A stretch of 64,000 nucleotides of DNA from Paenibacillus sp. FSL H8-0079 (GTDB taxonomy: Bacteria; Bacillota; Bacilli; Paenibacillales; Paenibacillaceae), in assembly GCF_037991315.1 (NCBI RefSeq), contig NZ_CP150300.1:2976001-3040000 (forward strand), written 5' to 3'. Made by a program: the position numbers and the translations under genes. This document shows, in pieces, positions 53,301-61,869 of this stretch. The first letter of the stretch is position 1. Each line of letters begins with the position of its first letter. The notes beneath the pieces are model-generated. The model searched no databases. It was not told the origin of the DNA and worked only from the letters and a program-made list of their open reading frames with translations.

Positions 53301-54048
53301 ATACACGTTAACCGCTGGGAAAGGGCTCATCTTGAAGGCACAAATAAGTGGATTGAACGGATTGTACCTGTTGAATGACGAATGGACCAACTACCAAGTT
53401 CACGTTGAGGCTGAAAGAATTTCAGGTGAGGATGGTTTTTACATCGGCGTGGGACTGATGGATATCTCGCTCGAGAATAAGGATGTCATCGAGTACGCAA
53501 TCAGTTACGGGGGAAGTGCCACAGCGGTGAAGGTTTACAAACAAGGGATTGAGGGTTACACCTTGGGAGACTATTCATCCAGTTCGGCAGCAGGTAACCT
53601 GAGAGCGGCCAACTATGAACCACTCGAGAATGGGACCAATTATACGATTACGGTTAACTATGGTGGGGACACAGGCAAGAATCTGATCTGCTCCTATACA
53701 GACGGTCGCACTACCAGCAAGATTCTGGATTACAAGCTGGAAGCTTACAACCGGGAAGTATTTCACTCTGTTACGAAAGACGCACGGCATGTGTATGTGA
53801 AACTGGTGAATGCAGATGGTGTGGATAAATCAACCCGGATTTGCCTGCAGGATCTGAAGGTTGATGCTTCAGCCAGATTGATCACGCTTACTGGAGAAGA
53901 TCATTTGGTGCATGTTCCGAATGTGAATCAGAAGAATGATGAGAAAGTGGTTCCCCAAGAACAGGAGGTTACACTATCCGATACATCGGTGGTGCTTAAC
54001 TTAACAGCTCATTCAGTGAATGTATTAGTTTTGGATATTCTGAATTAA
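50308..54048 (+). CDS. Large multidomain GH51-type alpha-L-arabinofuranosidase, no signal peptide seen
   Basis: A 1246-residue protein. Residues ~8-235 are a LamG/concanavalin domain, ~240-325 an Ig-like domain, ~330-~1010 a GH51-type catalytic region beginning DISEVMYGLFYEDINNA with acid/base Glu715 (VGNENWG) and nucleophile Glu847 (VGEYAST), and ~1010-1246 a second concanavalin-like and C-terminal beta region. The start is firm (AGGAGG before ATG at 50308) and the N terminus MTTYQNQLIAQYTFED has no signal peptide, although such LamG/Ig domains normally sit on secreted enzymes. It releases arabinose from arabinan fragments. It is divergent from GH43 and upstream of the transporter genes. Confidence 0.87.
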   Translation: MTTYQNQLIAQYTFEDAVQIGKDSSGNGHDSLAKGELPPVISELKGRSAVTLNGGENGTSYLQLPSDLLRDVSDNTGITIATWVFLGKGSNVWERIFDFGKGEKGPYMFLTRQLLGTLYAGDNLVVHPSRGVASGEWLHIALSVAGSQGGTLSSAGPIVYVNGEKAADGSISQTSSGNYAKLREWFDSFTDPENYSQNYIGRSQYAADVDFAGSLSDFRIYGAALTMDEVIEVMCESLTDEAIVKLAADKYLSFPNRIITKDVSLPADLLGGKVKVQWNSSEPAVLSENGEVQAITSAQEVTLRALLHRGDRKLSQSFDVSVVPAHLPPYTVTIHGDQKVADISEVMYGLFYEDINNAADGGIYAELVQNRSFESFAFDTYSHDSGECGCSTGRNREPLFAWSGDTEKMLVQHTDGLNVHFNVEDPEVNAYYVTVQDGATIRNRGFSDSNQHCAMSIKQGESYDFTVWAKAESAGTITVQLQDGTDTSVSDSVTLPVEGGGKWKKYGLLLTGTETALGQLALTFEGDISVDMVSLVPQNVWGADPAEEGISATAHANYTGNPNYRLRKDLIQALADLHPKFLRFPGGCISEGSFIWDNVYDWKDSVGPVELRKENYNVWGYMMTMGLGYMEYFQLAEDLNAAPVPVMACGVLCQARSDYAHPAGGALREYYIRNFTDLIDFALSTDFEHNEWAAVRSQMGHPEPFDLRYLGVGNENWGTDFFANFEVFKRSIDDYMKRNYPDHELHIISTVGAQADDDAYQEGWKFLSGNLTGSAQVAFADGAEVIEETVTWYENQDNYMDTIADEHYYRSNEYLLNNADRYNYYDRAYHEDGSIDWKETSKVFVGEYASTDKNTLAGAVAEAAIITGFENNADVVRLAAYAPLFNKVLTDGTYRWTPDCIWFDDETVWYTPNYYVQQLFAKHVGDQVLQTSFSTYSKGKPLNLIPRGGIEIATGHADIVVKRVTVTSNVDGSLMFDEDFRERTEPSEAWSQIPGSEGYTLTAGKGLILKAQISGLNGLYLLNDEWTNYQVHVEAERISGEDGFYIGVGLMDISLENKDVIEYAISYGGSATAVKVYKQGIEGYTLGDYSSSSAAGNLRAANYEPLENGTNYTITVNYGGDTGKNLICSYTDGRTTSKILDYKLEAYNREVFHSVTKDARHVYVKLVNADGVDKSTRICLQDLKVDASARLITLTGEDHLVHVPNVNQKNDEKVVPQEQEVTLSDTSVVLNLTAHSVNVLVLDILN

Positions 54049-54068
54049 ATCAACATCGTAAACAAGAG

Positions 54069-54090
54069 ACCGCGGATATCGCGGTTTTTT
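54069..54090 (+). terminator. Intrinsic terminator after the GH51 gene
   Basis: ACCGCG (54069-54074)/CGCGGT (54080-54085) around GATAT, followed by TTTTT. Confidence 0.85.
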
Positions 54091-54196
54091 GGCGTTCCAG
54101 GGTAGAGAGTCAACAAAAGATACCCAAAGTAAATAGCCCACACTATTGCGGTGATCTGGCTGCTCCTATAATAAATGTTGAAGGAGGAGTCAGCTT

Positions 54197-55102
54197 ATGC
54201 GTTCCAACTACAAACAATTTATCCGAAACGTTCCGCTTCATCTCATGATTCTGCCTGGACTGCTCATTATTATTGTATTCGGTTACATTCCGATGGCGGG
54301 GTTGTCTATTGCCTTTCAGAATTTTTCTCCCATTGCCGGATTCAAAAACATGAATTGGGTGGGATTGGACAATTTCAGGTACCTGTTCGATCTGCCGGGG
54401 TTCTCGCAGGTTGTATGGAATACGGTATTTATATCAACGATGAAAATTGTGTCCGGCTTGGTGATTCCGGTACTTGTAGCCTTATTGCTCAATGAGGTTC
54501 GCAAGACAGGATTTAAACGAACGATTCAGACCGTGATCTATATGCCTCATTTTTTCTCATGGGTTATTCTGGCGGGAATCATCGTGGATGTGTTATCTCC
54601 AAGCACCGGGATCGTTAATATGTTGTTGAAAGCCTTGGGGATTGACCCGATTCAATTCCTGGCTAGTAACGAGTGGTTCCCTTACATACTTGTCATTACA
54701 GATCAATGGAAAGAATTCGGATTTGGTACGATTATCTATCTGGCTGCCCTCACGAATATTGATAAGTCTCTGTATGAGGCCTCTGTTATGGATGGCGCAG
54801 GAAGATGGAAACAGACATGGCATATTACACTGCCAGGCATTCGCCCGATCGTAATTTTGATGGTAACGCTTAGTCTGGGAAATGTACTCAACGGCGGTTT
54901 TGACCAAGTGTTCAACCTCTATAATCCATTGGTATATGAATCAGGAGATATCCTGGATACGATGATCTACCGGATCGGATTGCAGGATGCACAGTATTCT
55001 GTATCGACAGCGTTGGGTCTGATCAAATCGGTCGTTTCCTTCATTTTTATCGGACTTGGTTATTTCTTGGCCTATCGGTTTGCGAATTATCGGATATTCT
55101 AG
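54197..55102 (+). CDS. Carbohydrate ABC permease, LplB type
   Basis: A 301-residue membrane permease with six helices and the EAA loop EASVMDGAGRWKQTWHITLPGI that contacts the ATPase. It belongs to the LplB/YteP group that imports oligosaccharides with a partner permease, a lipoprotein and a shared ATPase (MsmX-type, not present in the window). AAGGAGGAG precedes the ATG. It is followed by the second permease after 15 bp. Confidence 0.9.
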   Translation: MRSNYKQFIRNVPLHLMILPGLLIIIVFGYIPMAGLSIAFQNFSPIAGFKNMNWVGLDNFRYLFDLPGFSQVVWNTVFISTMKIVSGLVIPVLVALLLNEVRKTGFKRTIQTVIYMPHFFSWVILAGIIVDVLSPSTGIVNMLLKALGIDPIQFLASNEWFPYILVITDQWKEFGFGTIIYLAALTNIDKSLYEASVMDGAGRWKQTWHITLPGIRPIVILMVTLSLGNVLNGGFDQVFNLYNPLVYESGDILDTMIYRIGLQDAQYSVSTALGLIKSVVSFIFIGLGYFLAYRFANYRIF

Positions 55103-55117
55103 AAAGGAGGCAGAATC

Positions 55118-56008
55118 ATGCACCACGCTTCAAGAGCCTATCGGTGGTTTCTAGGGTTTAACTACGTCATCCTGACCATTCTTGCCTTGTTATGCCTGTT
55201 CCCGATTGTGAATATATTAGCCATTTCATTTAGTTCAAGTGATGCAGTCAAAGCGGGCAGTGTCACATTCTGGCCTGTGGATTTTACGTTGTCCTCGTAT
55301 CAATACATTCTGGAAAACCAGCAATTCCTGAACTCATTCGGCACCAGCCTTCTTCGTGTAGTTCTGGGAGTTACAACCAATCTGATCTTCACAATTCTGG
55401 TAGCTTATCCGCTCTCCAAAGAGGCTGCCAAGTTCCGTTCAAGAACGTTCTATGCCTGGATCTTCGTATTCACCATGTTATTCAGTGGAGGATTGATCCC
55501 GGGTTATCTGGTGGTTAAGGAAGCGGGTCTGCTGGATTCCATCTGGGCTCTGATTCTGCCGGGTGCCGTTCCGATCTTTAATGTGCTGCTTATGCTCAAC
55601 TTCTTCCGAGGTTTGCCGAAGGAGCTTGAAGAAGCTTCTTGGATGGATGGGGCGGGGCATTTTCGCACACTATGGAGCATTTATCTACCGATCTCTCTGC
55701 CAAGTATCGCGACCATTACGTTGTTCGCCATGGTAGGACACTGGAACGCCTGGTTTGATGGCATGATCTATATGAAGAGTCCGGAAGGCTATCCGCTCGC
55801 TACGTATCTTCAGTCCATGTTACAGCAGGTGACGATGATCCAGAGCGAGATGATGACGTTGGAGGATGCGACGCTCTTAAGTCAGGTATCGGATAGAACG
55901 ACTCAAGCTTCCCAGATCTTTTTGTCCGTTATTCCGATTCTGCTCGTGTACCCATTCCTGCAGCGGTATTTCGTTCATGGGCTTGTTGTCGGAAGTGTTA
56001 AGGGATAA
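55118..56008 (+). CDS. Carbohydrate ABC permease, YtcP type
   Basis: A 296-residue six-helix permease; the EAA loop is EEASWMDGAGHFRTLWSIYLPI. It partners the LplB-type permease 15 bp upstream (AAAGGAGG ribosome site). In related loci the pair imports plant oligosaccharides; arabinan oligomers are likely given the GH43 and GH51 genes (inference). A terminator lies 30 bp after the stop. Confidence 0.9.
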   Translation: MHHASRAYRWFLGFNYVILTILALLCLFPIVNILAISFSSSDAVKAGSVTFWPVDFTLSSYQYILENQQFLNSFGTSLLRVVLGVTTNLIFTILVAYPLSKEAAKFRSRTFYAWIFVFTMLFSGGLIPGYLVVKEAGLLDSIWALILPGAVPIFNVLLMLNFFRGLPKELEEASWMDGAGHFRTLWSIYLPISLPSIATITLFAMVGHWNAWFDGMIYMKSPEGYPLATYLQSMLQQVTMIQSEMMTLEDATLLSQVSDRTTQASQIFLSVIPILLVYPFLQRYFVHGLVVGSVKG

Positions 56009-56029
56009 GATCGATAGGAGGAAAAACCG

Positions 56030-56152
56030 ATGGAAAGAAGGAGCCGATTTCCGGCTCCTTTTTTGCTATTGAAGAGAGTGAGGAAAGGAGGAGGGAAACA
56101 TTGCGATTCATCCAGGGGAGATGGAGAGAGTCATCCATTGTCGTTAAACTGA
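56030..56152 (+). other. Orphan ribosome site and start with terminator inside a 40-codon frame
   Basis: ATAGGAGGAAAAACCG precedes an ATG at 56030, a canonical initiation region. The frame runs 40 codons to 56152, but an intrinsic terminator, AAGGAGCCG/CGGCTCCTT then TTTT (56038-56064), starts 8 bases into it, and its end overlaps the kinase start. It is either a remnant of a deleted gene or a read-through control ahead of the kinase. Confidence 0.45.
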
Positions 56153-57849
56153 TGATTGCTTTTGTACTGGTCATTCTGCCCTTGTACGGGATAAGCATTA
56201 TGATTACGCAAGTCAGCTCCAAGCAGATGCAGACGGAGGTGGAGAAGGCACATGAATCCAAATTGTACTTCTATCATAATCATCTGCAATTCGAATTGGA
56301 GCGAATGAGTGCGCTGGTTACCGAATTTTCATTTGATGAAACCATGTCCACGCTAAGTACACGAGCCGCGATTATGAGCAGGTATGAAGTCACTTCCAGT
56401 CTGAACAACATTCACAACAAGCTGAGTCAGATCATGGTAACGAGCCCCTACATTAGTGATGTGGTGTACTATGTTCCTGCTCTACACAAACGGGTCAGTG
56501 CCGCGGACGGGATTCGCGACGTGGAGGATAACGAGTGGCAGAATCTGCTCGCCACGATGGGCAATCTGAATGGCGAATTATCACATTCCAATAACGATCT
56601 CTATTTTCTGAAAAGTAATCCATATAACATGAACTATGAGGAGCCACCCAATTTCATATTAGGGATACGCTTGTCTGCTGAAGAACTGAAACATCGTTTG
56701 CAGCAGCTATCGGAAACGGGCGAAAGTGAGATTACACTGAGTTTTGGTGAACAGCAACATGTAGTGATCTCTTCTTCAGAGCAGCCAGCACCTGTTAAAC
56801 CGCTTCGAACAGTTTCGCCTGAACCGTCCGAGTCCATGCAAGTTACGAAGTTTCAATCCGATCCATATCTCTATTATTCGTTACATGATAAGGATCACTC
56901 GTTCACGCTGACAGCCACTATACCGCAAGATGTGCTGAGAGCACCGCTGGAACAATACAACGTATGGTTATGGATGGTCACCTTCATGTCGGTTGTGATC
57001 ATTGTTGTCTTCTCGTTTTCGATCTACAGATCAATTCACCAACCGCTAGCGGTACTCATTCGAGGATTCAGGATGGCAGAGCAGGGCCAGACAAGCGTAC
57101 ATATTCCTTCATCCAGAAGGGATGAATTCGGCTATTTGTACTCTCGATTCAACCATATGATAGAGCGCTTACATATCTTGATCGATGAGAATTATGTAGC
57201 ACGGATTCGAACAAGTGAGGCGGAACTCAAACATCTGCAATCCCAGATTCAACCTCACTTTCTATACAATAGTCTGTTCAGCATCAAGCAAATGGCTGAG
57301 GTGGAGAATTTGGAGCTCATTCAGGAATTCACCGACTATCTGGGCCAATATTTCAGATATATGTCCCGGGATTCTCATACGGAGGTTTCGTTGGGGGCTG
57401 AGATTGACCATGCGCTGGTCTATGCATCCATTCAGAAAATTCGGTTTGGTTCGAGGATTCAATTGGAATTGGAGAATCTGGATACGAGGTACAAAATGAT
57501 TTCGATTCCCAGAGTCATCATCCAGCCAATCGTGGAAAATGTGTTCGAGCATGCACTAGCCAAGCGTAGTCAGGGAGGAATTCTACAGCTTTCATACCAA
57601 CAGGAGCAGGGTTACCTGTCCATTCGTATTGAGGATGATGGGGATCAGTTATCGGACGAAACCTTGAATTACCTGCAATCTGCCTTTGAGGAAACAGAGC
57701 GGAAACATGGAAACGAAGAGATAACCGGGCTCATGAATGTGAATCAGCGATTAAAAATCAAATTCGGGGCCGCCTATGGTCTTACAGCGCAGCGAAGTGA
57801 GCTCGGTGGGTTATGCATTCTAGTGAAAATTCCATGGAAAGGGGAGTAG
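56101..57849 (+). CDS. YesM-like sensor histidine kinase
   Basis: A 582-residue kinase: membrane helix ~15-37, extracellular sensor ~40-285, second helix ~290-310, HAMP ~312-365, His_kinase motif SQIQPHFLYNSL near 380-390 with the phospho-acceptor His, and the ATPase N box PIVENVFEHAL, as in YesM/LytS-type kinases. The start is TTG behind GGAGGAGG. The response regulator gene follows after 4 bp. Such kinases sense extracellular sugars, probably with the binding protein, to induce the transporter. The signal is presumably arabinan-derived (inference). Confidence 0.9.
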   Translation: MRFIQGRWRESSIVVKLMIAFVLVILPLYGISIMITQVSSKQMQTEVEKAHESKLYFYHNHLQFELERMSALVTEFSFDETMSTLSTRAAIMSRYEVTSSLNNIHNKLSQIMVTSPYISDVVYYVPALHKRVSAADGIRDVEDNEWQNLLATMGNLNGELSHSNNDLYFLKSNPYNMNYEEPPNFILGIRLSAEELKHRLQQLSETGESEITLSFGEQQHVVISSSEQPAPVKPLRTVSPEPSESMQVTKFQSDPYLYYSLHDKDHSFTLTATIPQDVLRAPLEQYNVWLWMVTFMSVVIIVVFSFSIYRSIHQPLAVLIRGFRMAEQGQTSVHIPSSRRDEFGYLYSRFNHMIERLHILIDENYVARIRTSEAELKHLQSQIQPHFLYNSLFSIKQMAEVENLELIQEFTDYLGQYFRYMSRDSHTEVSLGAEIDHALVYASIQKIRFGSRIQLELENLDTRYKMISIPRVIIQPIVENVFEHALAKRSQGGILQLSYQQEQGYLSIRIEDDGDQLSDETLNYLQSAFEETERKHGNEEITGLMNVNQRLKIKFGAAYGLTAQRSELGGLCILVKIPWKGE

Positions 57850-57853
57850 TGTT

Positions 57854-59533
57854 ATGCAGCGGATGCTTATTGTTGATGATGAACCCGTTATTTTGGATGG
57901 ACTGTATGCGTTCTTTCAAAAGGCAAATATTCAGGACATGGAGATTATTAAGGCATACTCTGCTTTTGAAGCCATCGATTGGCTGAACTCGGTAAAGATT
58001 GATATTGTACTCAGCGATATCTGTATGCCTGGTATGGATGGTATGCAATTGATAGAGCAGATTATGGATCGGTGGCCACGATGTAAAGTGCTGTTGCTGA
58101 CGGGTCATAACGAATTCGATTATGCACACCAAGCTATTCGAAATCCTTGTGTTGTTGATTACCTGTTAAAAACAGAGGGAATGAATCATATTCGAGCTGC
58201 GGTAGAACGGGCGTTAACACAGATCTCGGAAGAAAATGATTTTCGCTACCAAGCTGCATGGTTTCGTAGTAAATTGCCACGAGCACTGCCTCAGTTACAA
58301 CGTCAATTACTGCTGGATGTGCTTAAGCGAACGGATAGACATGATATCGCTTCGCTTCAGGAAGAACTGGATGCTGTGCAGTTACCTTTTCAATCCGATC
58401 AACTCGTTATTCCTGTGATTATACGGGTAGAGGAGTGGAACAACTATCAATCTCAGGCGGATCGCAGTCTCATCCGCTATGCCGTTGCCAATGTTGCGGA
58501 GGAGCTACTGCAAGACAAGGCCAAGGTGAAGGCGATCGATTTGGACGCTCAGGTCATCGCGTGCTTTATTCAATCCCAAGAGGGGCATCCGTCCAACGGA
58601 TCTAATACGCAAGAGGAGCGAGGGAGTCAGCTAGATAGCTGGATACAGACCCTTCGTTTTGTCTATGGCACATTGGAGTCAGTGCAGCAATCCTGTGCGG
58701 ACTGCCTGAATCTCTCTGTATCCATCATGGTTAGTGAGCAGGCTGTAGAGTGGAGCAGGGTTAATCAGGCGATCGCGCAGTTACGTCTGTCGATTCACGA
58801 GAGTCCCGGGCTTGGGATGGAAAAGCTCCTGCGTGTAAATATTCAGGATGAATTGCCTTACACCCCTAGCATTATGAATCAACAGGGTGTTGTAGCGCTG
58901 CATCTGGATCAGATCAAACAGCGAATAACCGCTGGGGATCGGGAATGGATAGAGTCCTTCCATAAATGGACCGAGGCTGCGAAGGAGGGACTTCAAGATC
59001 CATTCTTTCGCATGAAAACGTATACGGGTGCAGCAAGTGTGCTCATTGAAGTCCTGCATGAACTGGGGTTATATGAATCGGCAATGGAAGAGATATCACT
59101 GCCTCGAATGCTGCATTTTGACATCCATACCGCGTGGACGGATCTGGTCCTATTTTATCAATCTGCATATGAATGGATGATCTCGAAACGTAGCGATGTC
59201 CGCCTGAATGATCAATCACAGATTCTGATCACGATCCATCATTATATCAAACACCATCTGGAGGATGACCTCTCACTTACGCGAATCGCACAGGAAGTCT
59301 CTCTTAACCCTTCTTATCTGTCGCGTTGGTACAAACGGATTACAGGTAAAGGCATATCCGACTACATCCATGACCGCAGAGTAGAGCTAAGCAAAGAGTT
59401 GCTCCTGGGTTCTTCCTGCAAAATGCATGAAATATCTGCGAAGGTTGGATTTAGCGATCAGCATTATTTTTATCGTTTCTTCAAAAAAGCAATAGGCTGC
59501 ACCCCTCAAGAGTATCGGGATCAGAAAAGCTAG
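57854..59533 (+). CDS. YesN-like AraC-family response regulator
   Basis: A 559-residue regulator: receiver domain 1-~120 (IVDDEP, Asp55 in LSDICMPGMDG, Lys near YLLKT), a large middle region ~130-450 of unknown fold, and a C-terminal AraC domain ~455-559 with both helix-turn-helix parts (LSLTRIAQEVSLNPSYLSRW and HEISAKVGFSDQHYFYRFF). The gene lies 4 bp after the kinase, which is its partner. It probably activates the permease and binding-protein genes. Confidence 0.92.
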   Translation: MQRMLIVDDEPVILDGLYAFFQKANIQDMEIIKAYSAFEAIDWLNSVKIDIVLSDICMPGMDGMQLIEQIMDRWPRCKVLLLTGHNEFDYAHQAIRNPCVVDYLLKTEGMNHIRAAVERALTQISEENDFRYQAAWFRSKLPRALPQLQRQLLLDVLKRTDRHDIASLQEELDAVQLPFQSDQLVIPVIIRVEEWNNYQSQADRSLIRYAVANVAEELLQDKAKVKAIDLDAQVIACFIQSQEGHPSNGSNTQEERGSQLDSWIQTLRFVYGTLESVQQSCADCLNLSVSIMVSEQAVEWSRVNQAIAQLRLSIHESPGLGMEKLLRVNIQDELPYTPSIMNQQGVVALHLDQIKQRITAGDREWIESFHKWTEAAKEGLQDPFFRMKTYTGAASVLIEVLHELGLYESAMEEISLPRMLHFDIHTAWTDLVLFYQSAYEWMISKRSDVRLNDQSQILITIHHYIKHHLEDDLSLTRIAQEVSLNPSYLSRWYKRITGKGISDYIHDRRVELSKELLLGSSCKMHEISAKVGFSDQHYFYRFFKKAIGCTPQEYRDQKS

Positions 59534-59588
59534 GGATGTCTCAAATGGTAAATCAAAGATACCAGATGTCAACGGGATACACTCGAAG

Positions 59589-59602
59589 TGATAGCGCTTT
59601 CT
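59589..59602 (+). promoter_or_regulatory. cre-like CcpA site upstream of the binding-protein gene
   Basis: TGATAGCGCTTTCT matches the cre consensus TGWAANCGNTNWCA at 12 of 14 positions. It lies ~50 bp before the lipoprotein start, within the promoter zone, so glucose repression is likely. Confidence 0.72.
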
Positions 59603-59651
59603 TTGTAAGATGAAATTATACCTCACGGGAGGAGAAAAAAGGGGGATTCGC

Positions 59652-61295
59652 ATGAATATATCATTCAAGAAGTTCTCATTATTAACATTAACCATGGTGC
59701 TGGCCACCACACTTGCTGCCTGTTCGTCTGGTGCGGGAAGTGCCGAGAATGAAGCTGAGCCGAACACACAGCAGGATGCGGGAGGACCACTTACGAAATA
59801 TGACCCACCCATTAAATTGACGTCCACCATGAATGAAACAGGGAAAGAATCTCTTGCCCAAGGAGATACACACGCCAATAACATCTGGACCAGAGGGTAC
59901 AAGGATGAACTCGGTATTGATGTAACGTACGAATGGATTGTTCCGGATGCCAATTATAACGATAAGATGAACGTCACGCTGGCGAGTGGTGATCTGCCGG
60001 ATGTACTGAAAGTGAGCGCTGTTCAATTCGAACAACTGCATGAAGCGGGAATGCTGGAGGATCTGACCGAAGTATATGACAAGTATGCATCCGAACTGGT
60101 GAAGGAGTTCATGTCTGCTGAAGATGGAGCAGGTTTGAAGCCGGTAACGAAGGATGGCAAAGTATACGCCATGGTGAGTTTCCCAGGCTCGCTGGATTCC
60201 TCGGATATGATCTGGATTCGTCAGGATTGGTTGAAAAAGGTCGGTCTTGAAGCGCCCAAGTCCATGCAGGATGTCATCCAGATTGCAGAAGCCTTTACCT
60301 TCGAAGATCCAGACGGAAATGGCAAAGATGATACGTATGGCATTGCCTTGAACAAGGATTTGCCTATAAACGCGTTCCTGCTCGGTTATCATGGTTATCT
60401 CGAAACCTGGATTAAGGATGCTTCAGGTCAAGTCGTGAACGGAACGATCCAACCGGAAGTGAAAGAAGGATTGCGTGAGCTTCAGACTCTGTATCAGAAG
60501 GGTGTGCTTGATCCCGAATTTGGCGTTAAGGATTTTGCTAAAATGATGGAGGATGTGAATGCAGGCAAGTCAGGCATGTTCTTCCTGCCACAATGGGCAC
60601 CTTTTCAGGTTAGCAGCATGATTAAGAAAGACCAGAACATCGACTGGATGTCTTACCCGGTTCAATCCATCGATGATCAGCCAGCCAAAACACAGAATCA
60701 TCTTAGTCTGGGCGGTATATTTGCCGTTCGCAAAGGCTACGAGCATCCGGAAGCGTTAATTAAGCTGCTCAATTTCCAGGCAGAAAAAATGTTTGGTGAG
60801 TCTGCCAAGGAAGAACGGGCTGCTTATTTGAATGGACTGACGGGTCTTGGTTTTCATAATGCAACGGTCTCCAACCTGCCAGCCAACAAAAATGTGAAGG
60901 CTCAGGATGAAGTAGAGCAGGCGCTCAAAACAGGAGATACGTCCGGATTGGAACTCGAAGCGAAGCTGTTCTATGACGATATTATGGATTATCGGAATGG
61001 GAATCTCGACAAGTGGCATATGGAGCGTATCTTTGGTCCAGAGAGTTCACAAGGTGTGATTAAATATTATCGGGATAATGACCTCATTGTCATGAATGAA
61101 TTCATCTATGCACCGACGAGAACGATGAATACCAAGCAAGCCACACTGGATAAACTGAGAGCCGAGACATTTCTGAAAATCATCTATGGTAACTTGTCGA
61201 TTGACGAGTTTGATAACTTTGTAGCCAATTGGAAGAAACTTGGCGGGGATCAGATCACACAAGAAGTGAACGATACAATCGCAGCTAACCAATAG
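59652..61295 (+). CDS. Extracellular oligosaccharide-binding lipoprotein of the ABC importer
   Basis: A 547-residue lipoprotein: basic start MNISFKKFS, hydrophobic stretch and lipobox LAAC, then a family 1-type solute-binding domain (e.g. YNDKMNVTLASGDLPDVLKV, WIRQDWLKKVGLEAP) like LplA. ATG at 59652 has AGGGGG 7 bases upstream; the ATG at 59610 would remove the signal peptide from the N terminus. It works with the two permeases 3.6-5.4 kb upstream; the kinase and regulator genes lie between. A cre-like site precedes it. Confidence 0.9.
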   Translation: MNISFKKFSLLTLTMVLATTLAACSSGAGSAENEAEPNTQQDAGGPLTKYDPPIKLTSTMNETGKESLAQGDTHANNIWTRGYKDELGIDVTYEWIVPDANYNDKMNVTLASGDLPDVLKVSAVQFEQLHEAGMLEDLTEVYDKYASELVKEFMSAEDGAGLKPVTKDGKVYAMVSFPGSLDSSDMIWIRQDWLKKVGLEAPKSMQDVIQIAEAFTFEDPDGNGKDDTYGIALNKDLPINAFLLGYHGYLETWIKDASGQVVNGTIQPEVKEGLRELQTLYQKGVLDPEFGVKDFAKMMEDVNAGKSGMFFLPQWAPFQVSSMIKKDQNIDWMSYPVQSIDDQPAKTQNHLSLGGIFAVRKGYEHPEALIKLLNFQAEKMFGESAKEERAAYLNGLTGLGFHNATVSNLPANKNVKAQDEVEQALKTGDTSGLELEAKLFYDDIMDYRNGNLDKWHMERIFGPESSQGVIKYYRDNDLIVMNEFIYAPTRTMNTKQATLDKLRAETFLKIIYGNLSIDEFDNFVANWKKLGGDQITQEVNDTIAANQ

Positions 61296-61327
61296 AAGGA
61301 TTAATTAAGATAATCCAAGAATGAAAA

Positions 61328-61362
61328 AATGGTGCGCTCTCTAAGAGAGGCACCATTTTTTA
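61328..61362. terminator. Intrinsic terminator
   Basis: AATGGTGC (61328-61335) pairs with GCACCATT (61350-61357), with an inner CTCT/GAGA stem, then six T. It is shared with the convergent small gene. Confidence 0.88.
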
Positions 61363-61371
61363 TGTTACTGA

Positions 61372-61665
61372 TTATTTGCGTTTCAATAACAGAATTCCAC
61401 TGATTTCTGACGTTTTGTAGCGGTATACCACTCTGAATCCAATATCATTGTCGAGCAAGCAGTTCAGTGCATTGATCAGTCGTGCACCGGGAACCAACGT
61501 GAATGTACATGGAGACGTATTACCAATCACACGCACACTTTGGATTCTGCGCGCAGAACCGGGAATGAGCGGATTTCTAGACCAATAGATTAATACCAGA
61601 TCCGGTTGTGGAACAGCATTGACACGAGCCATTCGAATCATCTCTTTTCTATTAAGGTTCTTCAT
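61372..61665 (-). CDS. Small hypothetical protein
   Basis: A 97-codon frame on the minus strand: mildly basic, mixed beta character, no membrane helix. There is no ribosome site before the first ATG; an internal ATG (11 codons in, MARVNAVPQ...) follows AAGAGATGATT and might be the true start. No family is recognised. The gene is convergent with the binding-protein gene and shares its terminator, which slightly supports it. Confidence 0.45.
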   Translation of the reverse strand: MKNLNRKEMIRMARVNAVPQPDLVLIYWSRNPLIPGSARRIQSVRVIGNTSPCTFTLVPGARLINALNCLLDNDIGFRVVYRYKTSEISGILLLKRK

Positions 61666-61869
61666 AGTAGATGAAAAGTAGGAGGAAAGGTGCTAGACGG
61701 AAGACATGCTGTCTGATAAACAGACGGATATAACGATTTAAAGCAAATAATAACCGCTTGATTCAATACGACTTTCAGCAAGTGCAGTTGGGACATACTG
61801 GACATGGAAAGTGTAGCCGTCTAAACTAGATAGACCAGACACAATAAGAAGGGATGCGGCGATCCACAC

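Noticed and set aside
54175..54495. Alternative frame starting before the LplB-type permease
   Set aside because: It overlaps the permease in another frame; the permease has the ribosome site and the EAA motif.
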